A stretch of 64,000 bases of DNA from Desulfobacterales bacterium (GCA_034520365.1 JAXHNP010000007.1:496001-560000); one strand, 5' to 3'; positions 14,195-24,353 are shown, counted from the stretch's first letter. Notes: generated from the letters alone by a model not told the origin. A program made the numbers and translations.

Positions 14195-15190
14195 ATGAAT
14201 GTCAGTTATTTGTATTCGCTTCTGGCGGTGATCGTACTGGGATTAATCGCTTATGCGGGAGCGGCCATCGGACTGGAAGCCCTCTTTGGTATTGTAATCC
14301 CCTACCTGGCGGTTCTGGTATTTTTTCTGGGGTTTATCAACAAGGTGCTTGACTGGGCCAAATCCCCGGTGCCGTTCAGGATTACCACCACCTGCGGGCA
14401 GCAGACGTCCCAAGACTGGATCAAACAATCAAAAATCGACAATCCAAGTACCACCACCGGCGTCATTATCCGGATGCTGCTTGAGATCCTGCTGTTCCGC
14501 TCCCTGTTCAGAAATACCCGGGTGGAAATTAAAGGGAAAACGGTTGCCTACAAATGGGTGGTCTGGCTCTGGCTGTTTGCCATTATGTTTCACTATTCCT
14601 TTCTGGTTGTGGTGATTCGCCATTTGCGCTTCTTTGTGGAGCCGGTGCCCTTTTTCGTCTCTTCGCTGGAGGCTGTTGACGGCATGCTGCAGATCGGGCT
14701 GCCGGGGCTTTTCCTCTCCGGCGTGGTGCTGGTGGGGGCGGCCACCCTGCTCCTGCTCCGCCGGATACTTCTGCCGAAAATGAATTATTTCTCCCGGCCG
14801 GCGGATTACTTCCCCTTGTTTCTGATCATCGGCATCGCCCTGACCGGGATTCTGATGCGCCATTTTACCAAGGTGGACGTAGTGAAGGTCAAGGAGCTTA
14901 CCCTGGGGCTTGCCTCTTTTCATCCCGGTATACCGGAAGGTGGGGTGGGCGCCCTGTTTTACGTGCATATCTTTTTTGTAAGCCTCTTGGTCGCCTATAT
15001 CCCGTTCAGTAAAATCATGCACATGGGCGGGGTTTTCCTGAGCCCCACCCGGAACCTGGCCAACAACAATCGCATGAAGCGGCACATCAACCCGTGGAAT
15101 CCGAGTGTTAAAATCCATACCTATGAAGAATATGAAGAACATTTCAGGGATAAACTCAAAGAAGCGGGCATCCCGGTGGAAAAGGAGTAG
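14195..15190 (+). CDS. dsrM: DsrM, heme b membrane subunit of the DsrMKJOP complex
   Basis: A 331-residue integral membrane protein of the NarI-like family, the quinone-facing heme b subunit of DsrMKJOP. Hydrophobic segments lie at about 4-25, 27-45, 110-130, 160-185 and 200-220, with a further one near 265-285. Histidines in the helices can supply heme ligands. An ATG also exists at 14189, but the AGCGAGG ribosome site ends two bases before it and eight bases before the ATG at 14195, so the latter is chosen. dsrK starts two bases after the stop. Confidence 0.93.
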   Translation: MNVSYLYSLLAVIVLGLIAYAGAAIGLEALFGIVIPYLAVLVFFLGFINKVLDWAKSPVPFRITTTCGQQTSQDWIKQSKIDNPSTTTGVIIRMLLEILLFRSLFRNTRVEIKGKTVAYKWVVWLWLFAIMFHYSFLVVVIRHLRFFVEPVPFFVSSLEAVDGMLQIGLPGLFLSGVVLVGAATLLLLRRILLPKMNYFSRPADYFPLFLIIGIALTGILMRHFTKVDVVKVKELTLGLASFHPGIPEGGVGALFYVHIFFVSLLVAYIPFSKIMHMGGVFLSPTRNLANNNRMKRHINPWNPSVKIHTYEEYEEHFRDKLKEAGIPVEKE

Positions 15191-15192
15191 AT

Positions 15193-16812
15193 ATGTCAGA
15201 AGTCCCAAAACCCGATGAGTTGATTGAGAACATAGATCATACCCCCCCGGAGGAGGAGTGGGAGAAGATTGAGTCCCCCATTACCGAGGGCCGGTTTTCC
15301 TATCCGGCCAAAGGCAAGAACTTAGAGGTCATGGAGTTTCGCGCGCCGGGGGAGTGGTCGCCGAAGGATGAAGAGTGGCCCTTGCCGGACAACTGGCAGG
15401 AAATTATCCATGAGGGTTTCAAGGAGCGGCTGGAGAAATACCGCTCCCTGAAGGTCTTTATGGATATCTGCGTCCGGTGCGGGGCCTGCGCGGACAAATG
15501 CCATTACTTTATCGGCACCGGCGACCCCAAGAATATGCCGGTGGTGCGGGCCGAGCTTTTGCGCTCCATCTATCGCAAGGATTTTACCACCGCCGGCAAG
15601 ATCCTGGGCTCCATTGCGGGCGGCCGGAGTCTCACCAAGGATACAATCAAGGAATGGTTCTCCTACTTCTATCAATGCTCGGAATGCCGGCGCTGCTCGG
15701 TCTTCTGCCCCTATGGGATTGATACGGCGGAAGTGACCATGATGGGCCGCGAGCTTTTAAATCTTCTGGGGCTTAACATCAACTGGATCATGGAGCCGGT
15801 GGCCAACTGCTTCCGCACCGGAAACCATCTGGGCATCCAACCCCAGGCGTTTAAGGAAATAGTGGATTTCTTGACCGATGATATCGAGGAGATCACCGGT
15901 ATCAAGATAAACCCGAGTTTTAACCGGAAAGGCGCCGAAATCCTGTTTATCACGCCCTCCGGCGACTACTTTGCCGATCCCGGAACATATACGTTCATGG
16001 GATATCTGATGCTGTTTGAGGCGCTGGGCCTGGATTACACTTTGAGCACCTATGCCTCGGAAGGCGGCAACTTCGGCCTGTTTACATCATCGGATACCAT
16101 GAAAAAGCTAAACTCCAAAATGTATGCCGAAGCCCGCCGCCTGGGCGTTAAATGGATTCTGGGCGGGGAGTGCGGCCATATGTGGCGGGTGATCAACCAG
16201 TATATGGATACCATGAACGGCCCGGCCGATTTTATGGAAGTGCCGAAATCGCCGATCACCGGCACGGTGTTCAACAACGCGGCCTCCACTAAAATGGTGC
16301 ACATCACCGAGTTTACGGCGGATCTGATCCGGCACAACAAGCTAAAGCTTGATCCAAGCAGAAACGACAGCTACAAGGTCACCTTCCACGACTCCTGCAA
16401 CCCGTCCCGGGCCATGGGGCTTCTGGATGAGCCCCGTTATGTCATCCAGAACGTATGCAACAATTTCTATGAAATGCCGGAAAACACGATCCGGGAGCAG
16501 ACCTTCTGCTGCGGCAGCGGTTCCGGCTTAAATAACGAAGAAGTGATGGACCTGCGGTTAAGAGGCGGGCTGCCCCGGGCCAATGCCGTCAAGCATGTGT
16601 ATGAGAAATACGGGGTCAATATGCTGGCCTGCATCTGCGCCATCGACCGGGCGGCCTTTCCGCCGCTTATGGAATACTGGGTGCCTGAGGTGGGAACCAC
16701 GGGTGTCCATGAACTGGTGGCCAATGCCCTGGTAATGGACGGGGAAATCGAGCGAACCACGAACCTGCGGTTCGAACCCCTGAAGGAAGAGGAGGACGAA
16801 TCGGATGAATGA
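15193..16812 (+). CDS. dsrK: DsrK, HdrD-like catalytic iron-sulfur subunit
   Basis: A 539-residue cytoplasmic protein related to heterodisulfide reductase HdrD. Two [4Fe-4S] ferredoxin motifs are present: cysteines 93, 96, 99, 103 and 162, 165, 168, 172. The C-terminal half has CCG-domain signatures (HDSCNPSR ... FCCGSGSG ... CIC) that bind the unusual [4Fe-4S] catalytic cluster. DsrK is thought to reduce the DsrC trisulfide made by sulfite reductase, using electrons from DsrM. The final 8 bases overlap dsrJ, which suggests tight coupling. Confidence 0.96.
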   Translation: MSEVPKPDELIENIDHTPPEEEWEKIESPITEGRFSYPAKGKNLEVMEFRAPGEWSPKDEEWPLPDNWQEIIHEGFKERLEKYRSLKVFMDICVRCGACADKCHYFIGTGDPKNMPVVRAELLRSIYRKDFTTAGKILGSIAGGRSLTKDTIKEWFSYFYQCSECRRCSVFCPYGIDTAEVTMMGRELLNLLGLNINWIMEPVANCFRTGNHLGIQPQAFKEIVDFLTDDIEEITGIKINPSFNRKGAEILFITPSGDYFADPGTYTFMGYLMLFEALGLDYTLSTYASEGGNFGLFTSSDTMKKLNSKMYAEARRLGVKWILGGECGHMWRVINQYMDTMNGPADFMEVPKSPITGTVFNNAASTKMVHITEFTADLIRHNKLKLDPSRNDSYKVTFHDSCNPSRAMGLLDEPRYVIQNVCNNFYEMPENTIREQTFCCGSGSGLNNEEVMDLRLRGGLPRANAVKHVYEKYGVNMLACICAIDRAAFPPLMEYWVPEVGTTGVHELVANALVMDGEIERTTNLRFEPLKEEEDESDE

Positions 16813-17191
16813 TAAGGGAAAAATCATCGTCGGACTGATTATCTTCGTTGCCGTGTTTACATTTCCCTTCTGGTACAATCACGGGTCTGCAACACAGCCG
16901 CCGGAGCCGAAGCTGACCGATAAGGCCAAGAAGGCTGAAAAATGCGTTGAAGATACCACCTACATGCGCACCGAACATATGCAGATTCTTGATGAATGGC
17001 GGGATACGGTAACCCGCGAGGACAAACGGGTATACGTAAACAAAAGCGGCAAGGAATATATGGCAAGTCTTTCAAACACATGTATGGATTGCCATTCCAA
17101 CAAGGAAGACTTCTGTGACAAGTGTCACACCTATACATCGGTCGATCCTTACTGCTGGGACTGCCATACCTATCCGGAGGAGAAGAAGTGA
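16805..17191 (+). CDS. dsrJ: DsrJ, periplasmic triheme cytochrome c
   Basis: A 128-residue cytochrome with an N-terminal signal anchor (residues 7-25) and three heme c motifs: CMDCH (93-97), CDKCH (104-108) and CWDCH (117-121). Cys 47, in KAEKCVEDTTYMRTEHM, lies where characterised DsrJ proteins have the cysteine that serves as an axial heme ligand together with histidine. That identification rests on family knowledge. The protein is the periplasmic redox subunit of DsrMKJOP. It overlaps dsrK by 8 bases and the dsrO start by one base. Confidence 0.96.
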   Translation: MNDKGKIIVGLIIFVAVFTFPFWYNHGSATQPPEPKLTDKAKKAEKCVEDTTYMRTEHMQILDEWRDTVTREDKRVYVNKSGKEYMASLSNTCMDCHSNKEDFCDKCHTYTSVDPYCWDCHTYPEEKK

Positions 17192-17982
17192 TGGATGATT
17201 CAAGACGAAGCTTTTTAAAATTCGCAGGAATTTCAGCATTGGGGCTGGGTGGGGTATCAATCCTGACGGGTTTGAAGCCGGGAGCGGTCACTGCGGCGGA
17301 CACCGCGTCCGAGCCTCTCTATAAGAATACGGAAAAGGCGCTGACCGCCGAACGCTGGGGCATGGTGGTGGATACCCGCAAACTGACCCGGAGTCTGTGT
17401 GATAAAATGGTGGCTGCCTGCCACAAGACGCATAACGTCCCGGATCTTGACAATGACCGCCATACCATCAAATGGCTCTGGACAGACGGTTTTGAGCACA
17501 TCTTTCCCATGAAGCATGATCAATATCTGGCCGAGCGGCTGCACGGGCTGCCGATCCTTTCCCTTTGCAACCAGTGCAACAACCCGCCCTGTGTGCAGGC
17601 ATGTCCAACTCAGGCGACTTTCCAGCGTGAAGACGGCATCGTGATGATGGATTTTCATCGGTGCATCGGCTGCCGGTTCTGCATGGCCGCCTGCCCCTAT
17701 GGGTCCAGGAGTTTTAACTTCCGGGATCCGCGGCCGGCGATTAAAGAGGAAAATCCGGATTTTCCCACGCGGATGAAAGGCGTGGTGGAAAAATGCAATT
17801 TCTGCGCGGAGCGGTTGGCTGAGGGCAAAATGCCGGCCTGTGTTGAGGTGTCAGAGGGTGCTCTGGTATTCGGCGATCTCGAAGATCCGAACTCTGAGAT
17901 CCGGAAGGTGCTGCGGGAGAACTACGCGATCCGCCGCAAGCAGAGCCTGGGCACGAACCCTTCGGTATATTACATTATATGA
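17191..17982 (+). CDS. dsrO: DsrO, Tat-exported iron-sulfur subunit
   Basis: A 263-residue periplasmic ferredoxin-like subunit. The N-terminus SRRSFLKFAG is a Tat signal motif (twin Arg 5-6), followed by a hydrophobic stretch to about 27. Cysteine groups CNQCNNPPCVQACP, CIGCRFCMAACP and CNFCAERL...C fit three [4Fe-4S] clusters. The frame is open further upstream, but the ATG at 17191 follows GGAGG by 10 bases, overlaps the dsrJ stop as TGATG, and puts the Tat motif at the right position. Nine bases separate it from dsrP. Confidence 0.95.
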   Translation: MDDSRRSFLKFAGISALGLGGVSILTGLKPGAVTAADTASEPLYKNTEKALTAERWGMVVDTRKLTRSLCDKMVAACHKTHNVPDLDNDRHTIKWLWTDGFEHIFPMKHDQYLAERLHGLPILSLCNQCNNPPCVQACPTQATFQREDGIVMMDFHRCIGCRFCMAACPYGSRSFNFRDPRPAIKEENPDFPTRMKGVVEKCNFCAERLAEGKMPACVEVSEGALVFGDLEDPNSEIRKVLRENYAIRRKQSLGTNPSVYYII

Positions 17983-17990
17983 GGTAGATT

Positions 17991-19148
17991 ATGCTTGAAA
18001 AGGCGCTAAGAGGAAGTAAAGGCTATTGGGTGTGGCTGCTGGCCCTGCTTGCGGTCATCGGGGTTGGCTTCGGGGTGTATCTGCGCCAGCTCAACTTCGG
18101 GCTGGGCATTACCGGCATGAGCCGCGATGTATCCTGGGGGTTCTATATCGCCCAGTTTACATTTCTGGTCGGGGTGGCAGCCTCGGCCGTGATGCTGGTG
18201 ATTCCCTATTACCTGCATGATTACAAGAAATTCGGCAAGATCACGGTGCTGGGCGAGTTTCTGGCCGTCTCCTCGGTGATCATGTGTCTGCTGTTTATTA
18301 TTGCCGATCTCGGGCAGCCCATGCGGCTGTTCAATGTCTTGATCCATCCCACGCCCTATTCCATGCTCTTCTGGGACATGATCGTCTTGAACGGGTATCT
18401 GCTTTTAAATATTGTGATCGGCTGGAACGTGCTGGATGCGGAACGAAATGATGTGCCGCCCCCCCAATGGGTCAAACCGCTTATCTACTTGTCAATTCCC
18501 TGGGCCATCAGTATCCATACGGTCACCGCATTTCTTTACTGCGGTCTGCCCGGCCGGGGCTTCTGGCTGACGGCCGTACTGGCCCCCCGCTTTTTGGCCT
18601 CCGCGTTTGCCGCGGGTCCGGCATTTCTTATTCTGCTGGCTTTTATCGTTCGAAAGTTTGCCAACTACGATGTGGGGCGCGAGCAGATTCAGACCCTGGC
18701 CAAAATCGTCACCTACGGCGCCATTGCCAACATCTTCTTCTTTCTCTGTGAAGTCTTTGTTGCCGTATACAGTCAGATTCCGGAACACACCGCCCATCTT
18801 CAGTACCTGTTCTTCGGCCTCGAGGGCCATGGCGTGCTGGTGCCCTGGATGTGGACCTCGATATTTCTGATGATTACGGCCATCATATTGCTGGTAATCC
18901 CTGCGGCCCGAAAAAATGAGGCGGTCCTGGGAGTGGCCTGTGTGGCCATATTCGTGGGCATCTGGATTGATAAGGGGCTGGGGATGATTTCCGGCGGATT
19001 TATTCCCAATCCGCTTCACCATGTCCGCGAATATGTGCCCACGGTGCCGGAAATCATGATCACCATTGCGATCTATGCCACCGGATTTCTTATCCTCACG
19101 ATTCTCTACAAGGTTGTTGTGGGGGTTAAGCAGGAAACCGGCGAGTAA
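17991..19148 (+). CDS. dsrP: DsrP, NrfD-like quinone-interacting membrane subunit
   Basis: A 385-residue NrfD/PsrC-family protein with about ten predicted membrane helices, including one at residues 13-32. It pairs with DsrO to exchange electrons with the quinone pool. The segment MSRDVSWGFYIAQFTFLVG is typical of the NrfD family. It is the last gene of the operon, closed by a strong terminator 22 bases downstream. Together DsrM-K-J-O-P link periplasm, quinones and cytoplasmic DsrC. Confidence 0.95.
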   Translation: MLEKALRGSKGYWVWLLALLAVIGVGFGVYLRQLNFGLGITGMSRDVSWGFYIAQFTFLVGVAASAVMLVIPYYLHDYKKFGKITVLGEFLAVSSVIMCLLFIIADLGQPMRLFNVLIHPTPYSMLFWDMIVLNGYLLLNIVIGWNVLDAERNDVPPPQWVKPLIYLSIPWAISIHTVTAFLYCGLPGRGFWLTAVLAPRFLASAFAAGPAFLILLAFIVRKFANYDVGREQIQTLAKIVTYGAIANIFFFLCEVFVAVYSQIPEHTAHLQYLFFGLEGHGVLVPWMWTSIFLMITAIILLVIPAARKNEAVLGVACVAIFVGIWIDKGLGMISGGFIPNPLHHVREYVPTVPEIMITIAIYATGFLILTILYKVVVGVKQETGE

Positions 19149-19169
19149 GAAAGCTTCGAAACATAGTTA

Positions 19170-19202
19170 AAGGGTTCATTCTTTGGGATGAACCCTTTTT
19201 TT
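19170..19202 (+). terminator. Intrinsic terminator of the dsr operon
   Basis: A 10-base stem AAGGGTTCAT / ATGAACCCTT with an 8-base loop, followed directly by seven T residues. It lies 22 bases after dsrP and just before the rplU promoter. Confidence 0.92.
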
Positions 19203-19203
19203 A

Positions 19204-19246
19204 TTGACAAAATAAAAGTTTACTTTATACTTTTCCAGTTTATAAT
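19204..19246 (+). promoter_or_regulatory. Promoter(s) of the rplU-rpmA-obgE operon
   Basis: TTGACA at 19204-19209 and TATACT at 19226-19231 with a 16-base spacer form a good sigma-70 promoter. A second overlapping pair, TTTACT (19219) and TATAAT (19241-19246), also has a 16-base spacer. Either or both would start RNA about 30-45 bases before rplU. Confidence 0.68.
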
Positions 19247-19280
19247 ATAAAAGATAATTTTGATTGGAGGATACGATATT

Positions 19281-19592
19281 ATGTATGCGGTGATTGCCAC
19301 AGGCGGCAAACAATACCGGGTGAAAGAGGGCGACGTTCTCCGCATTGAGAAAATGCCGGGCAACGTGGGTGAGTCACTGGCGTTTGACAAAGTACTTCTT
19401 TTGTCAGACGGCAATGAATTAAACATCGGTGAGCCCACAGTGCCGAACGCCTCAGTCAATGCCCGGATTGTGGAGCAGGGAAAAGGAAAAAAGGTCCTGG
19501 TGTTCAAATATAAGCGGCGGAAACGGTATCGCCGCAAGCAGGGCCATCGACAGCCGTTTACCGCGGTTCAAATCGACAGTATCGGTCAATAA
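19281..19592 (+). CDS. rplU: Ribosomal protein L21
   Basis: A 103-residue L21 of the large ribosomal subunit. The start [14 protein letters not shown] and the basic C-terminal [16 protein letters not shown] segment are diagnostic. The ATG at 19281 has GGAGG ten bases upstream; the in-frame ATG at 19260 has no such site and adds seven non-conserved residues. rpmA follows after 11 bases. Confidence 0.97.
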   Translation: MYAVIATGGKQYRVKEGDVLRIEKMPGNVGESLAFDKVLLLSDGNELNIGEPTVPNASVNARIVEQGKGKKVLVFKYKRRKRYRRKQGHRQPFTAVQIDSIGQ

Positions 19593-19603
19593 GGAGTACA
19601 ACC

Positions 19604-19858
19604 ATGTCACATAAAAAAGCAGGCGGCAGTTCAAAGAACGGTCGGGACAGCAACGCCCAGCATCGCGGGGTCAAGCGCTATGGCGGCCAGAGTGTCAGGG
19701 CCGGCAACGTGCTCGTGCGTCAGGTGGGCACCAAAATTCACCCGGGCCAGAATGTCGGGATGGGAAAGGATTATACCCTGTTTTCAAAGATCGACGGCCG
19801 GGTTTCCTATGAACGCATGGGCCGGTCCAAAAAGCGGGTGAGCGTCTACGCCGTGTGA
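19604..19858 (+). CDS. rpmA: Ribosomal protein L27
   Basis: An 84-residue L27. The N-terminal [18 protein letters not shown], close to the peptidyl-transferase centre in ribosome structures, and [14 protein letters not shown] identify it. There is no N-terminal cleavable extension of the kind found in Firmicutes. The last four bases overlap the obgE GTG start, so obgE is translationally coupled. Confidence 0.97.
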   Translation: MSHKKAGGSSKNGRDSNAQHRGVKRYGGQSVRAGNVLVRQVGTKIHPGQNVGMGKDYTLFSKIDGRVSYERMGRSKKRVSVYAV

Positions 19859-20862
19859 AATTCATTGATGAAGCCGTAATTCGTGTCAGCGCCGGAAACG
19901 GCGGCCCGGGCTGTGTAAGCTTCAGGCGGGAAAAGTATGTTCCCAAGGGCGGCCCGGACGGCGGCGACGGCGGCAAAGGGGGGGATATCATTATCCAAAC
20001 CTCGGCGCGCCGGCGAACCCTATATCAATTTCGTTATAAAAAACACTTCAAAGCAGCCAACGGCAGCCCGGGGCAGGGCAAACAGAAGACCGGCAAAAAC
20101 GGGGAAAATGTCATCATCGAAGTTCCGCCGGGAACCATTGTCCGGGATGCGCAAACCGGCGATTTGATCAAGGATTTTACCCAAGCGGGCGAATCCTTAG
20201 TGCTCGCAAAAGGCGGAGTCGGGGGTCGGGGCAACCGGCGCTTTGTCAGTTCCACCAACCGGGCTCCGCGCCATGCCCAACCCGGCCTTGCCGGAGAGAC
20301 CCATTCCCTTCAACTAGAATTAAAGCTCCTGGCCGATATCGGTATTATCGGCTATCCCAATGCGGGCAAATCAACCTTGATTAGTCGAATTTCTTCGGCC
20401 CAGCCCAAGATCGCCGATTACCCGTTCACCACCCTTACCCCTGCTCTGGGCGTTGTGACCCCAAAAAGCGGGGAACCCTTTGCTGTTGCCGATATTCCCG
20501 GATTGATCGAAGGCGCCCACCACGGCGCCGGACTGGGCGATAAATTCTTAAAGCACGTGGAACGTACCCGGGTGCTTTTGCATTTAATCGACGCGGCGGC
20601 CATAGACCCCGCTGATCCGCTGCATGCATACAACGCCATCAACCGCGAGCTTGACGGGTATCAGCCGGGGCTTTTGGATAAGCCCCAATGTGTGGTATTA
20701 AATAAAATGGATCTGCCAAAGGCACAGGATAATGCCGACCGATTTCAGGCGGCCTTTTCCGGCTCCCGGCTTATGTACATTTCGGCTTACACCGGTTACA
20801 ATGTGTCTGCATTAATTGATCACTTAAACGAATTCATCAATGCGCATGCAGAAAAGCAATAG
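19855..20862 (+). CDS. obgE: Obg-family GTPase
   Basis: A 335-residue Obg/CgtA GTPase involved in 50S assembly and stress signalling. The glycine-rich Obg fold fills residues 1-158. The G domain follows with the P-loop GYPNAGKST (about 165), the DIPGLIEGA switch segment and the NKMDLP specificity motif. No long C-terminal acidic tail is present. The start is GTG (19855), overlapping the rpmA stop. Gene order rplU-rpmA-obgE-proB is widely conserved. Confidence 0.96.
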   Translation: MKFIDEAVIRVSAGNGGPGCVSFRREKYVPKGGPDGGDGGKGGDIIIQTSARRRTLYQFRYKKHFKAANGSPGQGKQKTGKNGENVIIEVPPGTIVRDAQTGDLIKDFTQAGESLVLAKGGVGGRGNRRFVSSTNRAPRHAQPGLAGETHSLQLELKLLADIGIIGYPNAGKSTLISRISSAQPKIADYPFTTLTPALGVVTPKSGEPFAVADIPGLIEGAHHGAGLGDKFLKHVERTRVLLHLIDAAAIDPADPLHAYNAINRELDGYQPGLLDKPQCVVLNKMDLPKAQDNADRFQAAFSGSRLMYISAYTGYNVSALIDHLNEFINAHAEKQ

Positions 20863-21997
20863 CCGATCCGCGTATTTCCAAACAGCCCGGCGGGTTGTGG
20901 TCAAGGTGGGCAGCAATGTGCTGACCGGACCGGAGGGCCTGGAGCTTTCGGTGATCGCCGCCCTGTCCGATCAAATCAACGGATTGATCCAAAAAGGCAT
21001 TGAGGTAATCCTGGTCTCCTCCGGCGCCATGGCCGCGGGCCAGAAAAAGATCGGACTTTCCCGCCGGCCGGATGAGATTCCCAAACGCCAGGCCATTGCC
21101 GCCGTGGGTCAGGCCGGGTTGATACTGGCCTATGACAACGCGTTTTCCAGGTATAACCGAAAAGTGGCCCAGGTGCTTTTGACCAGCGATGACTTAAGCG
21201 GAAGCCGCCGCCGCTATCTAAATGCCCGGAACACCCTGTACACGCTGCTTTCCTGGCAGGTGCTGCCGATTGTCAATGAAAATGACACCGTGGTGGTCGA
21301 GGAGATTAAGTTCGGCGATAATGACAATCTGTCCGCGCTGATTACCCTGATGATGAATGCGGACATGCTGATTAATCTGACCGATATTGACGGCCTGTTC
21401 ACCGCGGATCCGCGAACCCGGCCGGATGCGGAGTTGATCAGCGAGGTCACCGCCATTAACAAATCCATTGAAAAAATCGCCGGCGATATCCCCGGCGCCC
21501 TGGGCACCGGGGGCATGATGACCAAAATCCAGGCCGCCCGGAAGGTCACGACGGCCGGTGTTCCCATGGTGATTGCCAACGGCCGGCGGCCGGATGTTCT
21601 GGAAAGCCTCTTCAGCGACCCGGCCCGGGGTACGTTTTTTGTGCCGGCCAAGGGTAAGCTCTCCAATCGCAAATGCTGGATCGGCTTTACGGTCAAGCCC
21701 AAAGGGGCGATAAAAATTGACGACGGAGCGGTGCTGGCTATCCGGGAAAAAGGCAAGAGCCTTTTGGCCGGCGGGATCATCGATGTTGTCGGGGATTTCG
21801 GCGTGGGGGCGCCGGTGGAATTAACCGGTCGGGACGACCAACGGCTGGCCGTTGGCCTGGTCAACTACAGCGCCGGGGATATTAAAAAAATCAAAGGGTT
21901 AAATACCTCGCAGATCAAGGCGCGGCTCGGCCACAACCCCTATGACGAGGTCATCCATCGGGACAACCTGACTGTGCTGGATCAGTGTCATATATAA
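20840..21997 (+). CDS. proB: Glutamate 5-kinase with PUA domain
   Basis: A 385-residue glutamate 5-kinase, the first enzyme of proline synthesis, making gamma-glutamyl phosphate. The amino acid kinase domain (VVVKVGSNVLTG at about 18-29, SSGAMAAG, NENDTV, LGTGGM) is followed by a C-terminal PUA domain from about 290. It overlaps obgE by 23 bases and lies 19 bases before proA, so both proline enzymes are probably made together. Confidence 0.96.
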   Translation: MRMQKSNSRSAYFQTARRVVVKVGSNVLTGPEGLELSVIAALSDQINGLIQKGIEVILVSSGAMAAGQKKIGLSRRPDEIPKRQAIAAVGQAGLILAYDNAFSRYNRKVAQVLLTSDDLSGSRRRYLNARNTLYTLLSWQVLPIVNENDTVVVEEIKFGDNDNLSALITLMMNADMLINLTDIDGLFTADPRTRPDAELISEVTAINKSIEKIAGDIPGALGTGGMMTKIQAARKVTTAGVPMVIANGRRPDVLESLFSDPARGTFFVPAKGKLSNRKCWIGFTVKPKGAIKIDDGAVLAIREKGKSLLAGGIIDVVGDFGVGAPVELTGRDDQRLAVGLVNYSAGDIKKIKGLNTSQIKARLGHNPYDEVIHRDNLTVLDQCHI

Positions 21998-22016
21998 AAG
22001 GCCAAGGGAGAGGTAA

Positions 22017-23273
22017 ATGTCAGTAGAAGCGACGATAGTGGAAATGGCTGCATCGGCAAAAGCGGCCGCCGGGGAGCTTGCCCGGTGCCCAGCGGATAAA
22101 AAAAATGCCGCGCTCTTAAAGATTGCTGACCAATTGGAAGCCGATGCGGAACGTATCAAGGCGGAGAACGCCAAAGATGTGGCCGCAGCCAGGGAAAACG
22201 GGCTGTCCGCGGCCATGATCGACCGCCTGACGGTGACGGATGCGACCGTTTCGGATATGGCCATGGGCTTGCGCGATGTGGTGAAGCTAACCGACCCCGT
22301 GGGTACCACGAGTGAGACCTGGATACGGCCGAACGGCCTGGAGGTCTGCCGCATGCGGATTCCGCTGGGCGTAATCGGTATTATCTACGAATCCCGGCCC
22401 AATGTAACCGTTGATGCCGCCGGACTATGTCTCAAAGCCGGTAATGCGGTGATTCTGCGGGGCGGCTCCGAGGCCATACATTCCAACCAGGCCCTGGCCC
22501 GGACCATCGCCACGGCCCTATCCGATGTCGGGCTCCCGGAAAATTCCGTTCAGATCGTACCGGTCCGGGACCGGGAGGCAGTCAATATACTGCTTCAACA
22601 GGAGGCATGTGTCGATCTCATTATCCCCCGGGGCGGGGAGGGGTTGATCCGGTTTGTGGTGGAAAATTCAAAGATCCCGGTACTAAAACATTATAAAGGG
22701 GTCTGCCACGTGTATGTGGACAAATCCGCGGACCTTTCAATGGCCGAGGAAATCTGTTTTAATGCCAAGGTCCAGCGGCCCGGGGTCTGTAATGCCATGG
22801 AAACCCTTTTGGTTCACCAGGCCGCTGCACCGGATTTTCTCCCCAAAATGGCGGGGCGGTTTGCGCAAGCCGGCGTGGAAATCCGGGGCTGCCCCAAGAC
22901 CTGTGAGCTGGTTGATCAGGCCAAATCCGCCGAAGAAGCGGACTGGTATGCGGAGTTTCTGGACCTGATCCTGGCGGTCCGGGTGGTGGATGACATGGAC
23001 GCGGCCATGGCCCATATCGCTGCATACGGCTCCAACCACACGGAGGCGATCGTCACTTCGGATTACAATCGGGCCAGACGTTTTCTCCGGGAAGTGGATG
23101 CCTCTCTGGTTTTGGTAAACGCCTCCACCCGGTTCAATGACGGCGGTCAGCTGGGCCTGGGCGCGGAAATGGGGATCAGCACCTCCAAGCTTCATGCCTA
23201 TGGGCCCATGGGTGTGGATGAGCTGACCACCACCAAATTTGTTGCCCGGGGCAGCGGGCAGCTGCGATCCTGA
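22017..23273 (+). CDS. proA: Gamma-glutamyl phosphate reductase
   Basis: A 418-residue aldehyde-dehydrogenase-fold enzyme that reduces gamma-glutamyl phosphate to glutamate semialdehyde with NADPH. The [15 protein letters not shown] segment and the catalytic cysteine in [13 protein letters not shown] (about residue 255) are diagnostic. A GGGAGAGG-type ribosome site precedes the ATG. The stop overlaps the nadD start by one base (TGATG). Confidence 0.96.
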   Translation: MSVEATIVEMAASAKAAAGELARCPADKKNAALLKIADQLEADAERIKAENAKDVAAARENGLSAAMIDRLTVTDATVSDMAMGLRDVVKLTDPVGTTSETWIRPNGLEVCRMRIPLGVIGIIYESRPNVTVDAAGLCLKAGNAVILRGGSEAIHSNQALARTIATALSDVGLPENSVQIVPVRDREAVNILLQQEACVDLIIPRGGEGLIRFVVENSKIPVLKHYKGVCHVYVDKSADLSMAEEICFNAKVQRPGVCNAMETLLVHQAAAPDFLPKMAGRFAQAGVEIRGCPKTCELVDQAKSAEEADWYAEFLDLILAVRVVDDMDAAMAHIAAYGSNHTEAIVTSDYNRARRFLREVDASLVLVNASTRFNDGGQLGLGAEMGISTSKLHAYGPMGVDELTTTKFVARGSGQLRS

Positions 23274-23953
23274 TGGGGACCCTGGTGAAACGGGCCGGCC
23301 TGTTCGGCGGAACCTTTAATCCTGTCCATGTGGGCCATCTCCGGGCGGCGGAGGAAGTAAAAAATGGATTTGGACTGGATTATGTCTATTTCGTTCCGGC
23401 GGCCCTGCCGCCGCACAAGGATGCGGCGGGCCTGGCCGATGCCCGGGACCGGCAGGCGATGATCGATAAAGCGATCGCCGCCAATCCGGGGTTTTCCCTT
23501 TCCAACGTGGAAATCCGGCGCCAGGGCCGATCCTATACCATTGATACGGTAAGGGCCTTTCAGCATGATTCAGCCGGAGATACGGATTATTACCTGATCA
23601 TCGGCATGGATCAATTTTTTGAAATCAATACCTGGAAAGCATTTGAAGCCCTGTTTGAAGAAATTCCCTTTATCGTCATAACCCGGCCGCCTGAAGCCGG
23701 GATTGATCCCTTAAAAAAGTTTGACGCGATGGCCGAACACGCGAGGCACCATGTGGATGGGGGATATCAGCCCAGGGCGGACAGGCTGTGCCTTATCCAT
23801 GAGACCAAGCAGCCGATCTGGTTCTTCGAGGTCACCCCTCTGGCCATTTCATCCAGTAAAATCCGGGAACTTTCGAGGAACCGGCAATCAATCAAGTATC
23901 TTGTAACAGACACAGTGGAGGCATATATTATAGCAAAGGATCTCTATGGATAG
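23273..23953 (+). CDS. nadD: Nicotinate-nucleotide adenylyltransferase
   Basis: A 226-residue NadD, which adenylates nicotinate mononucleotide in NAD synthesis. The nucleotidyltransferase start GLFGGTFNPVHVGH (with the HxGH motif, about residues 9-22) and the C-terminal ISSSKIREL motif are clear. It overlaps proA by one base and rsfS by 8 bases. The nadD-rsfS pairing is common across bacteria. Confidence 0.95.
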   Translation: MGTLVKRAGLFGGTFNPVHVGHLRAAEEVKNGFGLDYVYFVPAALPPHKDAAGLADARDRQAMIDKAIAANPGFSLSNVEIRRQGRSYTIDTVRAFQHDSAGDTDYYLIIGMDQFFEINTWKAFEALFEEIPFIVITRPPEAGIDPLKKFDAMAEHARHHVDGGYQPRADRLCLIHETKQPIWFFEVTPLAISSSKIRELSRNRQSIKYLVTDTVEAYIIAKDLYG

Positions 23954-24353
23954 GGTACATGAAGACCTGGGCGGGCAATTAAAGCTCTATGTTCAGGCCG
24001 CTATGGGAAGAAAAGCCAGGGATTTGCTGCTTTTGGATGTTCGGGAGCTGACCACGCTGGCGGATGTATTCATGCTCTGTACCGGCCGGTCCAACCGGCA
24101 GGTCTCCGCGATTGCCGACCATATCCGTCGATTTTTAAAAGAGCACGGCATCCGGCCGCTTTATGTGGAAGGCATGAAGGAGGGCCACTGGGTGCTTCTG
24201 GATTACGGCCAGGTGGTCATCCATGTATTTTATGAACCGGTCCGGCAGTTTTATGATCTGGAAAGCCTGTGGGCGGATGCCCGGCCGCTTCCGATTGATG
24301 AGATTGTTGAGCAATTGCCGGACGATGATCAAGCCGATGGAGCAGTAATCTAA
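23946..24353 (+). CDS. rsfS: Ribosome silencing factor RsfS
   Basis: A 135-residue RsfS/RsfA (DUF143) protein, which binds L14 and blocks subunit joining when nutrients are short. Conserved segments LLLDVRELTTLADVFMLCTGRS and the later GHWVLLDYGQVVIHVF are present. It overlaps nadD by 8 bases, and gpmI begins on the base after its stop. Confidence 0.94.
   Translation: MDRVHEDLGGQLKLYVQAAMGRKARDLLLLDVRELTTLADVFMLCTGRSNRQVSAIADHIRRFLKEHGIRPLYVEGMKEGHWVLLDYGQVVIHVFYEPVRQFYDLESLWADARPLPIDEIVEQLPDDDQADGAVI

Noticed and set aside
14429-15208. Long minus-strand ORF opposite dsrM
   Set aside because: Composition is that of an antisense reading (His, Gln and Pro-rich), and dsrM on the plus strand is clear.
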